Below are positions 23,550 through 37,919 of a stretch of DNA of 64,000 nt, in pieces. The position numbers and the translations under genes are program-made. Source of the DNA: Lithobates sylvaticus (taxonomy: Eukaryota; Chordata; Amphibia; Anura; Ranidae). The stretch is from positions 93,942,626 through 94,006,625 of the forward strand of contig CM053034.1 of NCBI GenBank assembly GCA_028564925.1, read 5' to 3'. Numbering within the stretch: the first letter of the stretch is position 1; each line of letters starts with the position of its first letter. Under the pieces are notes generated by a model. The model was not told where the DNA came from, did no database searches, and was given only the letters and a program-made list of their open reading frames with translations.

Positions 23550-23592
<43 letters not shown>
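23549..23592. repeat. (TA)n microsatellite
   Basis: About 20 TA dinucleotides with a few interruptions at the left side, immediately before a Tc1 end. Confidence 0.95.
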
Positions 23593-23593
<1 letters not shown>

Positions 23594-23603
23594 CACACAC
23601 ATA

Positions 23604-23795
23604 CAATGCCTTGAAAAAGTATTCATATCCCTTGATTTTGTCATGTTACAACCAAAAACGTAAAATGGAATTTATTGGTGTTTTATGTGATAGAACAACA
23701 CAAAGTTGCACATAATTGTGAAGTGGAAGAAAAATTATAAATGGTTTTAAAATTTTTTTGCAAATAAAGATCTGAAAAGTTTGGCGTGCATTTGC
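23604..23795 (+). mobile_element. Tc1 family 1, terminal fragment
   Basis: AATGCCTTGAAAAAGTATTC through AAAGTTTGGCGTGCATTTG matches the left terminal region of the elements at 36692 and 57486. The transposase portion is absent. It starts after a TA. Confidence 0.9.
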
Positions 23796-24002
23796 AATTA
23801 AGGTTAGACAGAAAAAAAATGGATGTTGATTGGCTTCTATGCACAGCAGCACCAGATTTTGCACTCTCCAGTTTTAGAAAATCAATCCCAAATTGTGAAA
23901 GCAACACCCTGTTGCCAGTATTGTCGCTTACACAAAACAAGATACTCATAACTATGGGCAGCCTATATGGACTGGTGGCAAATCAGGTCCTTGCCAGTGC
24001 TA

Positions 24003-24335
24003 AATAGTTTTGAGATTTAAAGTGTTACCTACCCCCAAAAGTAAAAATAAGTCTTGTATATGAAGTAAAGCATGCTTATTATACTCACTGTGGAACCTAA
24101 GGGGTTAATCCTCTGCATTGTGTAAAAAGGTTGTTTGATCCTGTCTTCTCTTATCTCCCCCTTCTTCCACAGTCCCCAAATCTATATGCTGATAGAAGAG
24201 CATTGGGGGCACTCTGCACATGTTCAGTTTGGTATGTATTGCTAGAGAGTGCATGTGATCGGTGCAGGGCAAATCAGCACTGTCCAGATAGAGGGTCAGA
24301 GGTCCTGCAGCCTCATAGGAGATGTATTCTGTCCT
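24003..24335. repeat. Dispersed repeat, pair with 55217-55500
   Basis: TAAAGCATGCTTATTATAC and GGAACCTAAGGGGTTAAT, then CAAATCAGCACTG, recur in inverted orientation at 55217-55500. It is non-coding; the superfamily is unknown. Confidence 0.7.
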
Positions 24336-24474
24336 TGGCCCTCCCGGCTCCCGTCATGAAGTTCGGTCGCTATCGCTATTCAGGGTATTTACCTTATCCC
24401 TGTATCCTAACATCATACATCCTATGTTATATTATTGTACACAATTAGTTTTCTTATTGTATTGTCTTATGTTC

Positions 24475-24605
24475 ATTTATGGTCTAGAGCCCTACGGACG
24501 ACATGAGTAACGATGACACATAGGAACAACACAAAACTCACCAACATGAAATAGACCTGAAAGTGTGCCTTGGTCTACCGTATGGTACACCAAAATAAGG
24601 GGGCA
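24475..24605 (-). repeat. Split direct repeat B2
   Basis: Copy of B1 at 24815-24944, from ATTTATGGTCTAGAGCC to ATAAGGGGGCA, nearly identical. It marks the 3' edge of the Ngaro-type element in its own orientation. Confidence 0.9.
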
Positions 24606-24715
24606 TACCCTAGATAAGGAATGATAAGAAGTAGTTATGGAATAATGCGAAATGAGTATTCAGTCTGGGGTAAGAATACTTGGAAGAGGCTTTTTAGAAG
24701 GGGAGGGTGGGTGGG

Positions 24716-24944
24716 TATCTCGCACAGGAAACCGACAAAGACCGGCGGCCTTTGGGCTGCTTAAATACCCTCCGGGCTCCTCCCATAACTTCAGGCCGGT
24801 ACCCGGCCTTCCAATTTATGGTCTAGAGCCCTACAGACGACATGAGTAACGATGACACATAGGAACAACACAAAACTCACCAACATGAAATAGACCTGAA
24901 AGTGTGCCTTGGTCTACCGTATGGTACACCAAAATAAGGGGGCA
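24716..24944 (-). repeat. Split direct repeats A2 and B1, adjoining
   Basis: A2 (24716-24816, TATCTCGCACAGG to CTTCCAATT) runs straight into B1 (24815-24944). In the element's own orientation this is the B1-A2 junction of a split-direct-repeat element. Confidence 0.9.
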
Positions 24945-24986
24945 AAAACCTTCAGGTAGGGGATAATTATTTATTAAAGGTAAATG

Positions 24987-26324
24987 TCACTGAGTAAGTC
25001 GGGCAAAGGCCTGAGCCACCTCCAACTGTGGGTTAGGTATGTAGCGAGAGAAGCAGGCCGACTTCCACCGACCTAGTTTCTTGATCACATGGTCCGGAAC
25101 CCCCTGTCTTGAGGCCGTCGTGGCCGCCCCGATCCGGAATGAATGCCCGGAGTACTGGCTGGGGTCCAATTGAAGATTGCCGAGAAGGACCCGGACATGT
25201 TCCACGAACTGCGACGAGTTGAGGGGTTTTACTGGAAAGGGTAAAAGCGGACTGGACCCTGGGCGGTCGGATAGCAGTGCCGTCAAGCGGTTTAACATGG
25301 CAACTGGGCACCAGTTGTTGTGGGTCCTGTACAGGTGAATATCTACTCCGGAACCTCGCTGCTGAGTTTTAGACGTCGCCAAGTGAAGAACGTAGTGATC
25401 CTGGTGGCGGCAGAGATTACTTCTACGCAAGACTGGACCAGCTGGGTGGCTGCGAGTGAACTCGCTGGGCCGTAGAAACCCGTAAAACGCCATGTGTATC
25501 GCAGCCTGCAGGACGGTGCTGAGGAGGAGACCGAAAGGGGACCTATCCAGGATGTCAGACATCCCCTTAAAGATCTCCCCAGTGATAGGCAGCCGCTTCG
25601 GGCTGACTGGCGGCTGATGTTTCTGAACTCCACGCAGTAGAGACCTTACTGCGTGGCAGGAGAACACCGAAGGCCTCGCGGGGTCTTGAAGTGACAAGTA
25701 GTGCTGCACCCCGGCCACGTACTGGCGTATCGTGCTGTGTGACAGTGCTAGGTGGGAATGGCAATAAGCGATAAACGCCAGAACCTGCTTGACGCTGGAA
25801 GATTCACGAGGGCGATGGGGCAGGAACTTATTAAACGCCCTCCAGGCCGTCCGGTAGGCCCGACGGGTGTTGCGGGCGAGTGAAGAGTTGATGATGTTAG
25901 TAGCTGAGTGTAAATGTGGGGCTAGTCCAAGGTCAGTTGTGACCAATCCGGGATAGTGGCTGAGAGATGGTACCAGTCTGCGGAGGAAGGACATGACGGG
26001 CCTGGATTTAGACCTGCTCTTGCTGATGATCTCGGCTGTGGCTTGATTGCCTGTCGTAAAAGCCACAGTCTGTCCAGACCAATGGTGACCCCATAGGTGA
26101 GCGGCTGCTACGATGGGGAACAGCTCAAAGAGGGCTGACGTGGTAGTGAAGCCCGGTGTGGCTAGTGCCTGAGGAGGCCAAGGGGCGGCGAACCACAAAT
26201 GGCCAAAAATGGCGGCGCATCCTGTGGATGCCGCCGCATCGGTCACCACCTGGGGTGACAGCGTGGACACTACTGGGATGAACAGGGACACACCGTTCCA
26301 ATTACTAAGAAAGTGTTCCCACAT
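24987..26324 (-). pseudogene. RNase H and tyrosine recombinase part, Ngaro-like
   Basis: Fossil part of the YR retrotransposon, 445 codons. The first 130 residues resemble an RNase H domain (TDAAASTGCAAIFG). The rest is a tyrosine recombinase that in this family integrates a circular DNA copy without a DDE integrase. Catalytic-type motifs are GFLRPSEF, HSFRIGA (H394, R397) and LGRWKSACFSRYI (Y428). It lies downstream of gag and reverse transcriptase, as in Ngaro elements. Confidence 0.85.
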
Positions 26325-26569
26325 GGCCAGATCTGCCCTGGCTGCTGAATCCAGATACTAAAGGGAGACTGACTGAACGGGCCTATCATAAAGTCCCGAT
26401 CCAACTCCGTCTGAAGAAGGACGTCAATAGCTGGCTCATCTGTTGCTGCTGAGCGCAGGTTCGGACATTCGTGGGTGGAGTGGGGCAGGGTGATGAGCCC
26501 GGTATGAAACCCATTGGTGAAACCTCGGATGAGGTAGCTGGCGAGTGACGGAGTGGGGTGTGAGGTCAA
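26270..26569 (-). pseudogene. Reverse transcriptase portion, Ngaro-like
   Basis: The segment reads SYLIRGFTNGFHTGL and LIGPF-like FMIGPFSQSPF. These are conserved just before the palm domain in YR-retrotransposon reverse transcriptases. It is a fossil part of the same element. Confidence 0.7.
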
Positions 26570-26765
26570 GTAAACATCGAGCCAAAAGGATATTGACCCG
26601 GCTTAGTCACGGTTTCTTCTGCTTGACCTCACACAGGACCCTGGGGTGCGCCCTCTGGCATAGGGTGCAAACGTGCAAGAGCCGGCACTGGCTGAAATCG
26701 CAGGAGCCGTAGTTGAAGTTGTTGCAAATGGCGGCTCCCCCAACCATCCGCACCGGACGTCCCAA

Positions 26766-27767
26766 CTAGTCCACCTTCTGCCCTTGCGCCGGGGCCTGCT
26801 GAGCCTGGCTCGTGCTGGTAGAGGCCGTGCTAGCTATCGGGTGGACAGAGGCTATGTTGGCACACCAGACCGTGGTGTGGGACGCTGACTGACAGACAGC
26901 ACATAGCGGGGAGCGTAGACCCGCAAAGTGGCGGCAGAACAACTCAGTGTCCACTACGCTCCAGTCCGTTGTCAAATGGAACTGTAAGAATCTGGCCGCG
27001 GCTTTGGCCGAGAAGGACCGATGATAATCGTAGAACGCTGAGCCACCGTATTTGTGGCCCAGGTCTACGATCAAATGGAGGTAGAGGTCCAGTTCCTCCC
27101 GCCTGCCAGGGGAGGCTGAGCACAGCACGTCCCTGAACATGCCGAAAGCGAGCGTGAACTCGGGCACCGTGAGCTTTCTGTTGAGCCTCGGATCCTTTGC
27201 CTTCAAAACCACCGAGACGTCCCCCCAGGTGTAGGCCTTGTTCTCGGCCAAGTCATGGACCGAGATCATGAGTGAGGCCAGGTTAACGTCTCTGCCCTCT
27301 AAAATGTCCTTCCTTACGCTGGGTGGCACCAGGTGGGAAGGATGAACGGTAGTCGTGGCAAGCTCACTACCTGCGGCCGGTGCACTGATGGCTGGGACCA
27401 CCGCAGGGTCTGGAACCGTGGCGGCCGGGCTGGCCTCTAGACGTGACACCCTGTCCTGGACCTCAATGATCGAGGAAGACAGGGAAGACACGAGGGTGTG
27501 TAGCTGAGCGACGGCGACTGAAATAGACTCCAGAGACGCCTGCTGGCTGCTGGAGCCTGCTGCGGCTGGTGGTGGGAAGAGGAGCCTGAATAGCTCTGCC
27601 TTCCTGGCCGCGGACGAGAAGGGTATCCCTCTGCGCCTCAGCTCGGCGGACAGCCTGGGAATTGTCCATGCCCTAAGAGACTGGACACTGCCAGCCTTGG
27701 AGGCTGACGCCGGAGATAGCGGGGTGGTGAGGTCATCGCTGCCGACTGATGACATGGCGGCTGCCAA
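26766..27767 (-). pseudogene. Gag-like gene with SAP-type N-terminus
   Basis: Fossil gag-position gene of the YR element, 333 codons on the minus strand. Residues about 30-66 (IPRLSAELRRRGIPFSS...KAELFRLLF) resemble a SAP DNA-binding motif. A short predicted coiled coil follows (about 75-110: ISVAVAQLHTLVSSLSSSI). A CAVC...HTTVWC cluster near residue 290 resembles a zinc knuckle. The SAP call is by pattern only. Confidence 0.65.
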
Positions 27768-27896
27768 GACCCGTTACTTAGTTGACTGGTCACGTGTCTG
27801 CAGGCTGGGCCTATAAAGAGGTGACAAGAAATGAGTTTGGACGTGTAACCTATGGTATACGTACCTGCCATGAGAAAAGCAGGAGCCCCCCACTCC

Positions 27897-27927
27897 CCTG
27901 CGTCTTGTTTTTTTTTTTTTTTTTTTT
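27897..27927. repeat. T-rich run in the Ngaro leader
   Basis: A T run of about 22 following CCCCTGCGTCTTG. It is a low-complexity site in the 5' leader of the minus-strand element. Confidence 0.8.
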
Positions 27928-28229
27928 ACCTGCTGGAACCCTGATCAAGCTGGTGCAGGTGGACCTACTGAATCCGACTGACCTGAGAGAGTGTGAGAGA
28001 AAGTACCTATTTAAGAGCCTGAAACTGCTGCCGTCCAGAGCGACGGTACCCAACGTCGATGATAACAACAGGCGATAGTGACTTAAGTCGACTGCCGAGA
28101 CAGCTGTGGAATCGAATGACAGACAACAACACGAATGACTGACACGACATGTTGCCTTAACTGAAATGAACTTCCCGTGACAGGGCCCGGCCCGTTCGTA
28201 CTGTATGGGGGTGACTGTGAGCCGGACTC

Positions 28230-29135
28230 TGGAGCACGTACAGAAATGAGGCAACCGTGAAATGAGGCCAACTGCCTGGGTACGCTGGGGCCGAACTGTG
28301 ACATCCAGGATGCCACCGGGTCCGACTCCAAGTGCTACAGCATGCATTTGGAACGCAAGCACTCGTGTGCCAGCGACCTCGATCATCATGCCACTGTCTA
28401 GTGACTGAACCCCTTTCTTTTTTTTTGTATTGAAATGCGGCCGGCCTAGGGCACGCCGGCGCGAATTCGTACAGGGAGGTGACCAATTAACGCCGGGGCG
28501 TGGTAAGGTGACATAGAAATGACATAACATGACAAGGACAAGAATCAAAAGTTTCTTTTTTTTTTTTATAAATGCGATTCCGTCCCTGGTGCATGTATTG
28601 AAATGAGGCCGGCCTAGGGCACACCGACACGAATTAGTGCGGGGAAGTGACTGCATTCCTGCCGGGCGTGGTAAGGTGACAGAAATGACCTACCATGACA
28701 GGGGCAAGGATCAAGAATGAACGCAACCTGTGATGCGATTCCGCCCTTGGCGCATGTATTGAAATGAGGCCGGGTAGTCGTGCGTCTGGATTGCCCCGAT
28801 CGGAGCATCTATGGATGCGACCGGACCTACCCAGAGGTATGGTGACCGAAATGAAACCATGACAAAGACTAGATTTCAACAAACCGAGCAACTTGTAACC
28901 GAATCTAATCTCTGGAGCATGTATAGAAAGGAGGCCGAGCGGCTAGGTGAATCAGTGCGAATCGATGCATCCCGGATGCGACCGGACTCAGACCGATACG
29001 TGGCCAATGACCGAAATTATGCCAAAGACTAGACTCGAGCCCGCATCCGTACGAGCTGTGGGCCAATCTCTGAAACATGTATGGTAATGCGGCCGTAACC
29101 TGGGTACCCCGAGACAAATCCGTGCCTAAGTGTGA
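28230..29135 (-). repeat. Degenerate 160-190-bp repeats in the leader
   Basis: The motif CATGTATTGAAATGAGGCCG, diverged, recurs at about 28237, 28425, 28591, 28753, 28918 and 29077. It is followed each time by GTGACCGAAATGA/CATGACA-type text. The array is CpG-rich, unlike the surrounding AT-rich DNA, and lies between split repeat A1 and the gag-like gene. ORFs across it in several frames are not supported as genes. Confidence 0.7.
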
Positions 29136-29890
29136 CATGACTTGAATCTGAGTGCGACCAGGATCGAAATGATGGCATGAACGCCCTGTTTAACTGATGC
29201 GAAATGACTTAGCATGACCGAGTGGCCTGATACGTTGCCATGTTTGAAATGATGAAATGATTGCCATGCTAATACAATGAAATGTTTCGACACGGTCGAA
29301 GTAATTTGTGCGTTCAACATGCCAACAGACTCGGAACGTAACCAGTGACCCGGCAACTGACTAGACCGATTTGACATGACATGATCGCTGTGTGTGAGTG
29401 CGAACGGCACCCGTGAGCGAGCTACGTTTGAACGCTTCAAAGCCTGCGTACTCCGACCGCGTAAGGGGAACCCTTGAGTGCCGGACGCGGCATCGGTCGG
29501 AGTGTCATGGCGGGCGGCCCTGAAGGTGCGTGCCACTAGGTGGCTCCCGATCGTGTTTAACCAAAAACGTGCGTGTGGCTGTATGTTGTTTATCGAGGCA
29601 AGCGGTGCGTGGTTCGTGAGCTACGTAGACCACAGTTTAGTGACATGATAAGCAGTGCATGAGAACGTAAAACATGGGAGCCGAAGCCCTACCTGCGACA
29701 GCCGAACCAGACTCTTTGTACGGAACCGCGACTCGGCGACCCGAGTGCGACACGAAGGGACAACACGACTTACGAACACGGAACGCGGGACTGCAACAAC
29801 AAGGAGACGGACAGACGAAACGGAGCTCACGAACCGGCACCAACAGCGCTTGTCTCGAACGAGTCGGTCCTAGATGTCTGACGTATCAGA

Positions 29891-29991
29891 TATCTCGCAC
29901 AGGAAACCGACAAAGACCGGCGGCCTTTGGGCTGCTTAAATACCCTCCGGGCTCCTCCCATAACTTCAGGCCGGTACCCGGCCTTCCAATT
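29891..29991 (-). repeat. Split direct repeat A1
   Basis: Identical over 101 bp to A2 at 24716-24816. It contains TTAAATA within a GC-rich context, a possible promoter on the minus strand. Confidence 0.92.
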
Positions 29992-30304
29992 AATACTCAT
30001 TTTTTATATTTTCTTTTCATCGAGCTCCACTGCTTGCCCCTCCGTTCACGGACTCCGTTTACGGGCGCTGATGCGTGGCACGCCAAAGGTGTGCCTTCCC
30101 GCGGCGGCCCGGTGGGCTCCCAGGTGGGGATGTTGGTCCCTGTCGGGGACCTTTTCCTCTTCCCCCCCTGTGCTGGCTCCAGCTGGGAACCATCGTTCTC
30201 GGCATTTAGGGCTAGTGCGCGACGTGCTCGCGCGCGCACATGTTTCCCGTGTGCGTGCGCGCGCGCGGTTACCGCGCGTGCGCGATGCGGGAGCCCTGAC
30301 CCTG

Positions 30305-30364
30305 TGACGTCACACGCCGGCATTGTCTGTGCGTTACCACGTCGCAGGGTTGGGAGCTATAAAT
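30305..30364 (+). promoter_or_regulatory. CRE and TATA promoter
   Basis: TGACGTCA at 30305-30312 and TATAAAT at 30358-30364, preceded by a run of CGCGCG (30225-30280). A start near 30390 would be followed by a donor GTAAGT (30437) and an acceptor with a pyrimidine tract ending AG at 30555. Confidence 0.55.
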
Positions 30365-30764
30365 AGCGGGCAATTTGCCTGCTCTGCCATGCTCTGGACC
30401 CTGGAGACACGGGAATACAAGTTACACCCAGTACCAGTAAGTTACCTGGGGAATGAACTATTTTACCTAGCTTTGCTGCAGGACCTGTGTGCTTCAGGTC
30501 GCTGACTATAGGCTTCTCTAATTCTGGACATTGTTACCTTTTTCTCCCCATATAGGTGTCTGGCATGGGTGGACAGGCTCATCAATGCCTCCACCACCTG
30601 CCATCTGGTTACGACATTACCTACTGTGGGTGCAGGCTGACAATCTCCTCTTCAGCCACACCACTCCTCTCGGTATCCCTAAACTTCATATATTCTTACT
30701 ACCAGGCATTATGGCTCCTTCACTTACATTCATTCCATCTCTCCTTCACTTATTGCCACCCACC

Positions 30765-31165
30765 GTTCTGTTTTTCCTTTCACCTCTTGTTTTTTTCCCC
30801 CCTGCACCGAGTCCCTCCATTCCTTCCCCTTTCCTTTCACAATCTTTCTCCCCATTGTCCCCTCTCGTCTTGCCAACACCCTTTTGTCCTTCTTCTCTCT
30901 CACTTACTCACCTCACCAGCACTTTCACACTTTTGTATATATTTTTTAGTTTCACCCATTTAATCTCTCACCGGTCAATGCACACTCATCACTCCATCCT
31001 CCCCCTCCCCCCACCCTCTCATGCCTTTTCTTTTCCCCTCTCCCCACCTTTTCTCCCTCTCCCCACCCTCCCCTTATTTTTTCCCCCCTTCCCCCCTCTC
31101 CTTCCCCTCTTCCCTCCCTCTCCTTTCCATTTTCTCCCTTCCCCACATCCCTCACACTACCCATT
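30765..31165. repeat. Polypyrimidine tract
   Basis: About 400 bp of C/T-rich sequence on the plus strand. The 213-codon ORF through it is compositional. Confidence 0.85.
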
Positions 31166-31579
31166 TATTTGAGTGTTTTTAATCCATTCACCGCTTGCAT
31201 CCCATGGGTCACTTTTTTCAGGATGTCCTCACTCACCTATTCCACTTTTTGGTTCTCACCTTGCTTCACTCAATCACGTTATCACCATCCACTGGCCTAA
31301 CCTTGTGTACCCTTGAAGGTCCACATTACATATACCCATTATGTTAATTTATCTTTTTAGAATTGGTCCATCATGTTTTATAGCTCCCCCGAGTCGCGGC
31401 GGGAGACACCCCTTTTCTTTTGGTGGTTACGCAATCGGGGCCTGTCGGGGCAAGGGTAAGCAGTCCTGCTCGTTTCTTTTCCCCACTCATGTGTTAATTA
31501 CCAAACTCAAATTTTAGGTTATACTATTATGATCATTTATTGTCATGGTATTGTTTTTTGATTATTTGTTAATTAAATC

Positions 31580-31632
31580 CACAGATACTTTCCTGATGAA
31601 GCGGATTTGTCCTCGAAACTAGTTGAACTGTG
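31580..31632 (+). ncRNA. Hammerhead ribozyme candidate
   Basis: The core CTGATGA (31593-31599) and GAAAC (31615-31619) are separated by a short stem II (GGA/TCC pairing). Stem III is the minimal AC/GT pair closing a TA loop. Stem I pairs TTC (31590-31592) with GAA (31625-31627) and CACAG (31580-31584) with CTGTG (31628-31632). Predicted cleavage is after 31624. Stem II has an extra A and a mismatch, so activity is uncertain. Minimal hammerheads of this kind are known in Penelope-like elements. Confidence 0.5.
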
Positions 31633-31979
31633 TTCTGTGATGAAATTGTCCCACCATGCCTCCCCCCCAATCCGGGGTTAACTGTCGTGGTGACATATAT
31701 GAACTTTTGCTATGTTTTTATTCTGTAATTGATCATCATTTTTGTATCAATAAAACTATTTTATTTGTTTAGTATATACTTACTACTCATTTATATTTCA
31801 CTGTCTTACCGTACCGTGATAGTCCAACACTGCCCACAAGTCCTCTGTGGTGACCTGGTTGGGGACCAGGTTCCCACTATTTCATTTCAAAGATTCCTGG
31901 ATGATGGTACAAGTTTATTTATTTCCATGTTGATATTCATTCATAGAGACCACACACATTTTTCGCATAGGAGATGTAT

Positions 31980-32821
31980 GGTGGAAAAGTGGCACCGCTA
32001 CGCAGGATCACTAACCTAGTCCGTACTGAGCGAGAACAGCGGTCTGCCTCTGATGTAAAAAAGGCAGATCGCCGTTCTGTCAGTAGGTAAGGCATTGATC
32101 CTGTGTTCCTGCGACGCAATGACAAGGATCCATGTCTCCCCCTAGTGAAAGCACCTCCCATAATACACAAACACAGGCTAGGCACACAGTTAACCCTTTG
32201 ATCGTCCCTGATGTTAACCCCTTCCCAGCCAGTGTCATTAGTGCAGCGACAGTGCATATTTTTTAACACTGATCACTGTATTAGTGTCTCTGGTCCCCAA
32301 AAAGTGCCAGTTAGGTATTCGACTATCTGCCACAATATCGCAGTCCCAATACAAGTCGCTGATCACCGCCATTACTAGTAAATAAAGAAATAAAAATATC
32401 CCATAGTTTGCAGAAACTAACGTTTACACAAACCAATCAATATACGGTTTATTGGGATTTTTTTTTACCAAAAATATGTAGCATAATATATATTGGCCTA
32501 AAATGGTAAAAAAATCTAATTTCTTCATCATTTTTTTTATTGGATATGTTTTATAGCAGAAAATAAAAACATATTGTTTTGTTTTTTTTTCAAAATTGTC
32601 TGTCTTTTTTTTTTGTTTATAGCGCAGAAAATAAAGACCACAGGAGATTATTAAATACCACCAAAAGAAAGCTCTACTTGTAGGGAAAAAAGGACATGCA
32701 TTGCATTTGGGTACAGCATTACACAACAGCGCAATTGTCAGTTAAAGTAATGCAGTGCCGTATCTCAAAAAAATGGCCTGGTCATGAAGGGAGGTAAATC
32801 TTCTGGAGGGCAAGTGGTTAA
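31980..32821 (-). mobile_element. TTAA-flanked MITE copy, reverse orientation
   Basis: The right edge AAGTGGTTAA (TTAA 32818-32821) and the text ACCACCAAAAGAAAGCTCTA match copy 1 reversed. The left edge is not clear; GTTAACCCCTTCCCAGCCAG near 32214 is an internal landmark. Confidence 0.7.
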
Positions 32822-33084
32822 TTAAAAGCTACACTTAGGGGTGAAAGGCTCAATTTAAATTGGTTACACTGCCAAAACGAATCAGCAGACCAAAGCACTT
32901 CTTTTGCTGCAACTAAAATATAGGACAGTGGAGATATGTCACTTATCTCTTTTCTTGTCAAAAGAGAAAAATCGTTTTGCAGGGAGCTTTATTAAGCCCA
33001 TGGAGGAAGCGCGATAGGAAAAATGACTAGAAATCTGCACTCTGTTAGAATAAAGGTTAGAAAAAAACTTGATATACATGACAT
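32822..33084. other. Spacer downstream of polr2l
   Basis: No element boundary or exon seen. Confidence 0.5.
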
Positions 33085-33105
33085 CTATTTATAACAAAAC
33101 TCGTC

Positions 33106-33111
33106 TTTATT
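33106..33111 (-). terminator. polr2l: Polyadenylation signal of polr2l
   Basis: AATAAA on the minus strand, about 175 bases after the polr2l stop codon. The 3' UTR is therefore about 33085-33285. Confidence 0.8.
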
Positions 33112-33285
33112 AGTAAAAGGTAAAAAAATTGGTATTGTGTATAGTTTGTAAGGTTTACAGAAATATTCTGGCATTTTCCAACCTTCTTGTATATGAACTG
33201 TGCTTGTAAGTGTGGTCAGTGTAAAGATATCCCATAGCTTGACATTTCTTATAATCACGAAATGTACATCCAAGATGCGGTCCCC

Positions 33286-36688
<3,403 letters not shown>

Positions 36689-36691
36689 TTA

Positions 36692-37745
36692 CAGTGCCTT
36701 AAAAAGTATTCACGCCCCTTGAAATTTTTCACATTTTGTCATGTTACAACCAAAAACGTAAATCTATTTTATTGTGATTTTATGTGATAGATGAACACAA
36801 AGTGGCACATAATTGTGAAGTGGAAGGAAAATGGTTTTCAAAACTTTTTACAAACAAAATATCTGAAAAGTGTGGCATGCATTTGTTTTCAGTCCCCTTT
36901 ACTCTGATATTCCTAACTAAAATCTAGTGGAACCAATTGCCTTCAGAAACCACCCAATTAGTAAATAGAGTCCACCTGTGTGTAATTTTATCTCAGTTCT
37001 GTGAAACAGCATCATGAAAGCCAAGGAACACACCAGACAGGTCAGAGATACAGTAGTGGAGAAGTTTAAAGCAGGGTTAGTCCCATTTGCAGACTGTGAG
37101 AAGCCTGGTCAGATGAGAACACAATTTAACTTTTTGGCCTAAAAGCAAAACGCTATGGGTGGCAGAAAGCAAACACTGCACATAACCCTGAACACACCAT
37201 CCCCACCGTGAAACATGGTGGTGGCAGCATCATGTTGTGTGGATGCTTTTCTTCAGCAGGGACAGGGAAGCTGGATGGAGCCAAATACAGGCATCTTAGA
37301 AGAAAACCTGTTAGAGTCTGCAAAAGACTTGACTGGGGCAGAGGTTCACCTTCCAGCAGGACAACAACCCTAAACATACAGCCAGAGCTACAATGGAATG
37401 GTTTAGATCAAAGCATATTCATGTGTTAGAATGACCCAGTCAAAGTCCAGACCTAAATCCAATTGAGAATCTGTGGCAAGACTTGAAAATTGCTGTTAAC
37501 AGACGCTCTCCATCCAATCTAACAGCGCTTGAGCTATTTTGCAAAGAAGAATGGGCAAAAACGTCATCTAGATGTGTAAAGCTGGTAGAGACATATCCAA
37601 AATAACTTGCAGCTGTAATTGCAGTGAAAGGTGGTTCTACAAAAGTAAGGACTCAGGGGGGCTGAATATAAATGCACACCACACTTTTCCAGATATTTAT
37701 TTATAAATAATTTTGAAAACCATGTATCATTTTCTTGTCATTCAC
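36692..37745 (+). mobile_element. Tc1 family 1, internally shortened copy
   Basis: It starts after TA with CAGTGCCTTAAAAAGTATTC. The transposase is on the plus strand; the start region is at 37013 (ATCATGAAAGCC) and the region around the first half of the catalytic core is shortened. The second catalytic position reads Asn (DNNPKH region near 37360), as in the 2575 copy. NPIENLW is near 37458. The right end is diverged. Confidence 0.85.
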
Positions 37746-37919
37746 AATTATAGTGGAAATAAAAAGTCTGTTTCTGTGATGTAAAAAAAAAAAAAAAAAA
37801 AAAGAGACAAAGATAAATAATTTCAGAAATTTTTCCACCTTCAAATGTGACCTATAAACTGTACAACTCAGTTGAACAACAAACTGAAATCTTTTAGGTG
37901 GAGGGAAGTAAAAATAATT

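Larger units (their letters stand above)
24475..29991 (-). mobile_element. Ngaro-type YR retrotransposon, broken, young
   Basis: Fossil tyrosine-recombinase retrotransposon read on the minus strand. Its split direct repeats are in the order typical of Ngaro: A1 (29891-29991), coding parts, B1 (24815-24944), A2 (24716-24816), B2 (24475-24605). A1 and A2 are identical over 101 bp, and B1 and B2 differ at about one position, so it inserted recently. Parts present: gag-like gene, a reverse transcriptase portion, RNase H and tyrosine recombinase. It does not look whole and has a few breaks. Confidence 0.85.
29992..31800 (+). mobile_element. Penelope-like regulatory segment (probable)
   Basis: CpG-rich 5' part with promoter motifs, an intron-like gap, a pyrimidine-rich middle, then a hammerhead-like motif and AATAAA (31750). 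Penelope-like elements are known to carry hammerhead ribozymes in their terminal repeats. I see no reverse transcriptase here, so the assignment rests on the ribozyme-like motif and the layout. Confidence 0.4.

Noticed and set aside
27850-28656. 268-codon minus-strand ORF
   Set aside because: It runs through the degenerate leader repeats and a T run of the Ngaro-type element, with no domain.
30531-31172. 213-codon ORF
   Set aside because: Pro/Ser/Phe/Leu-rich product of a polypyrimidine tract.
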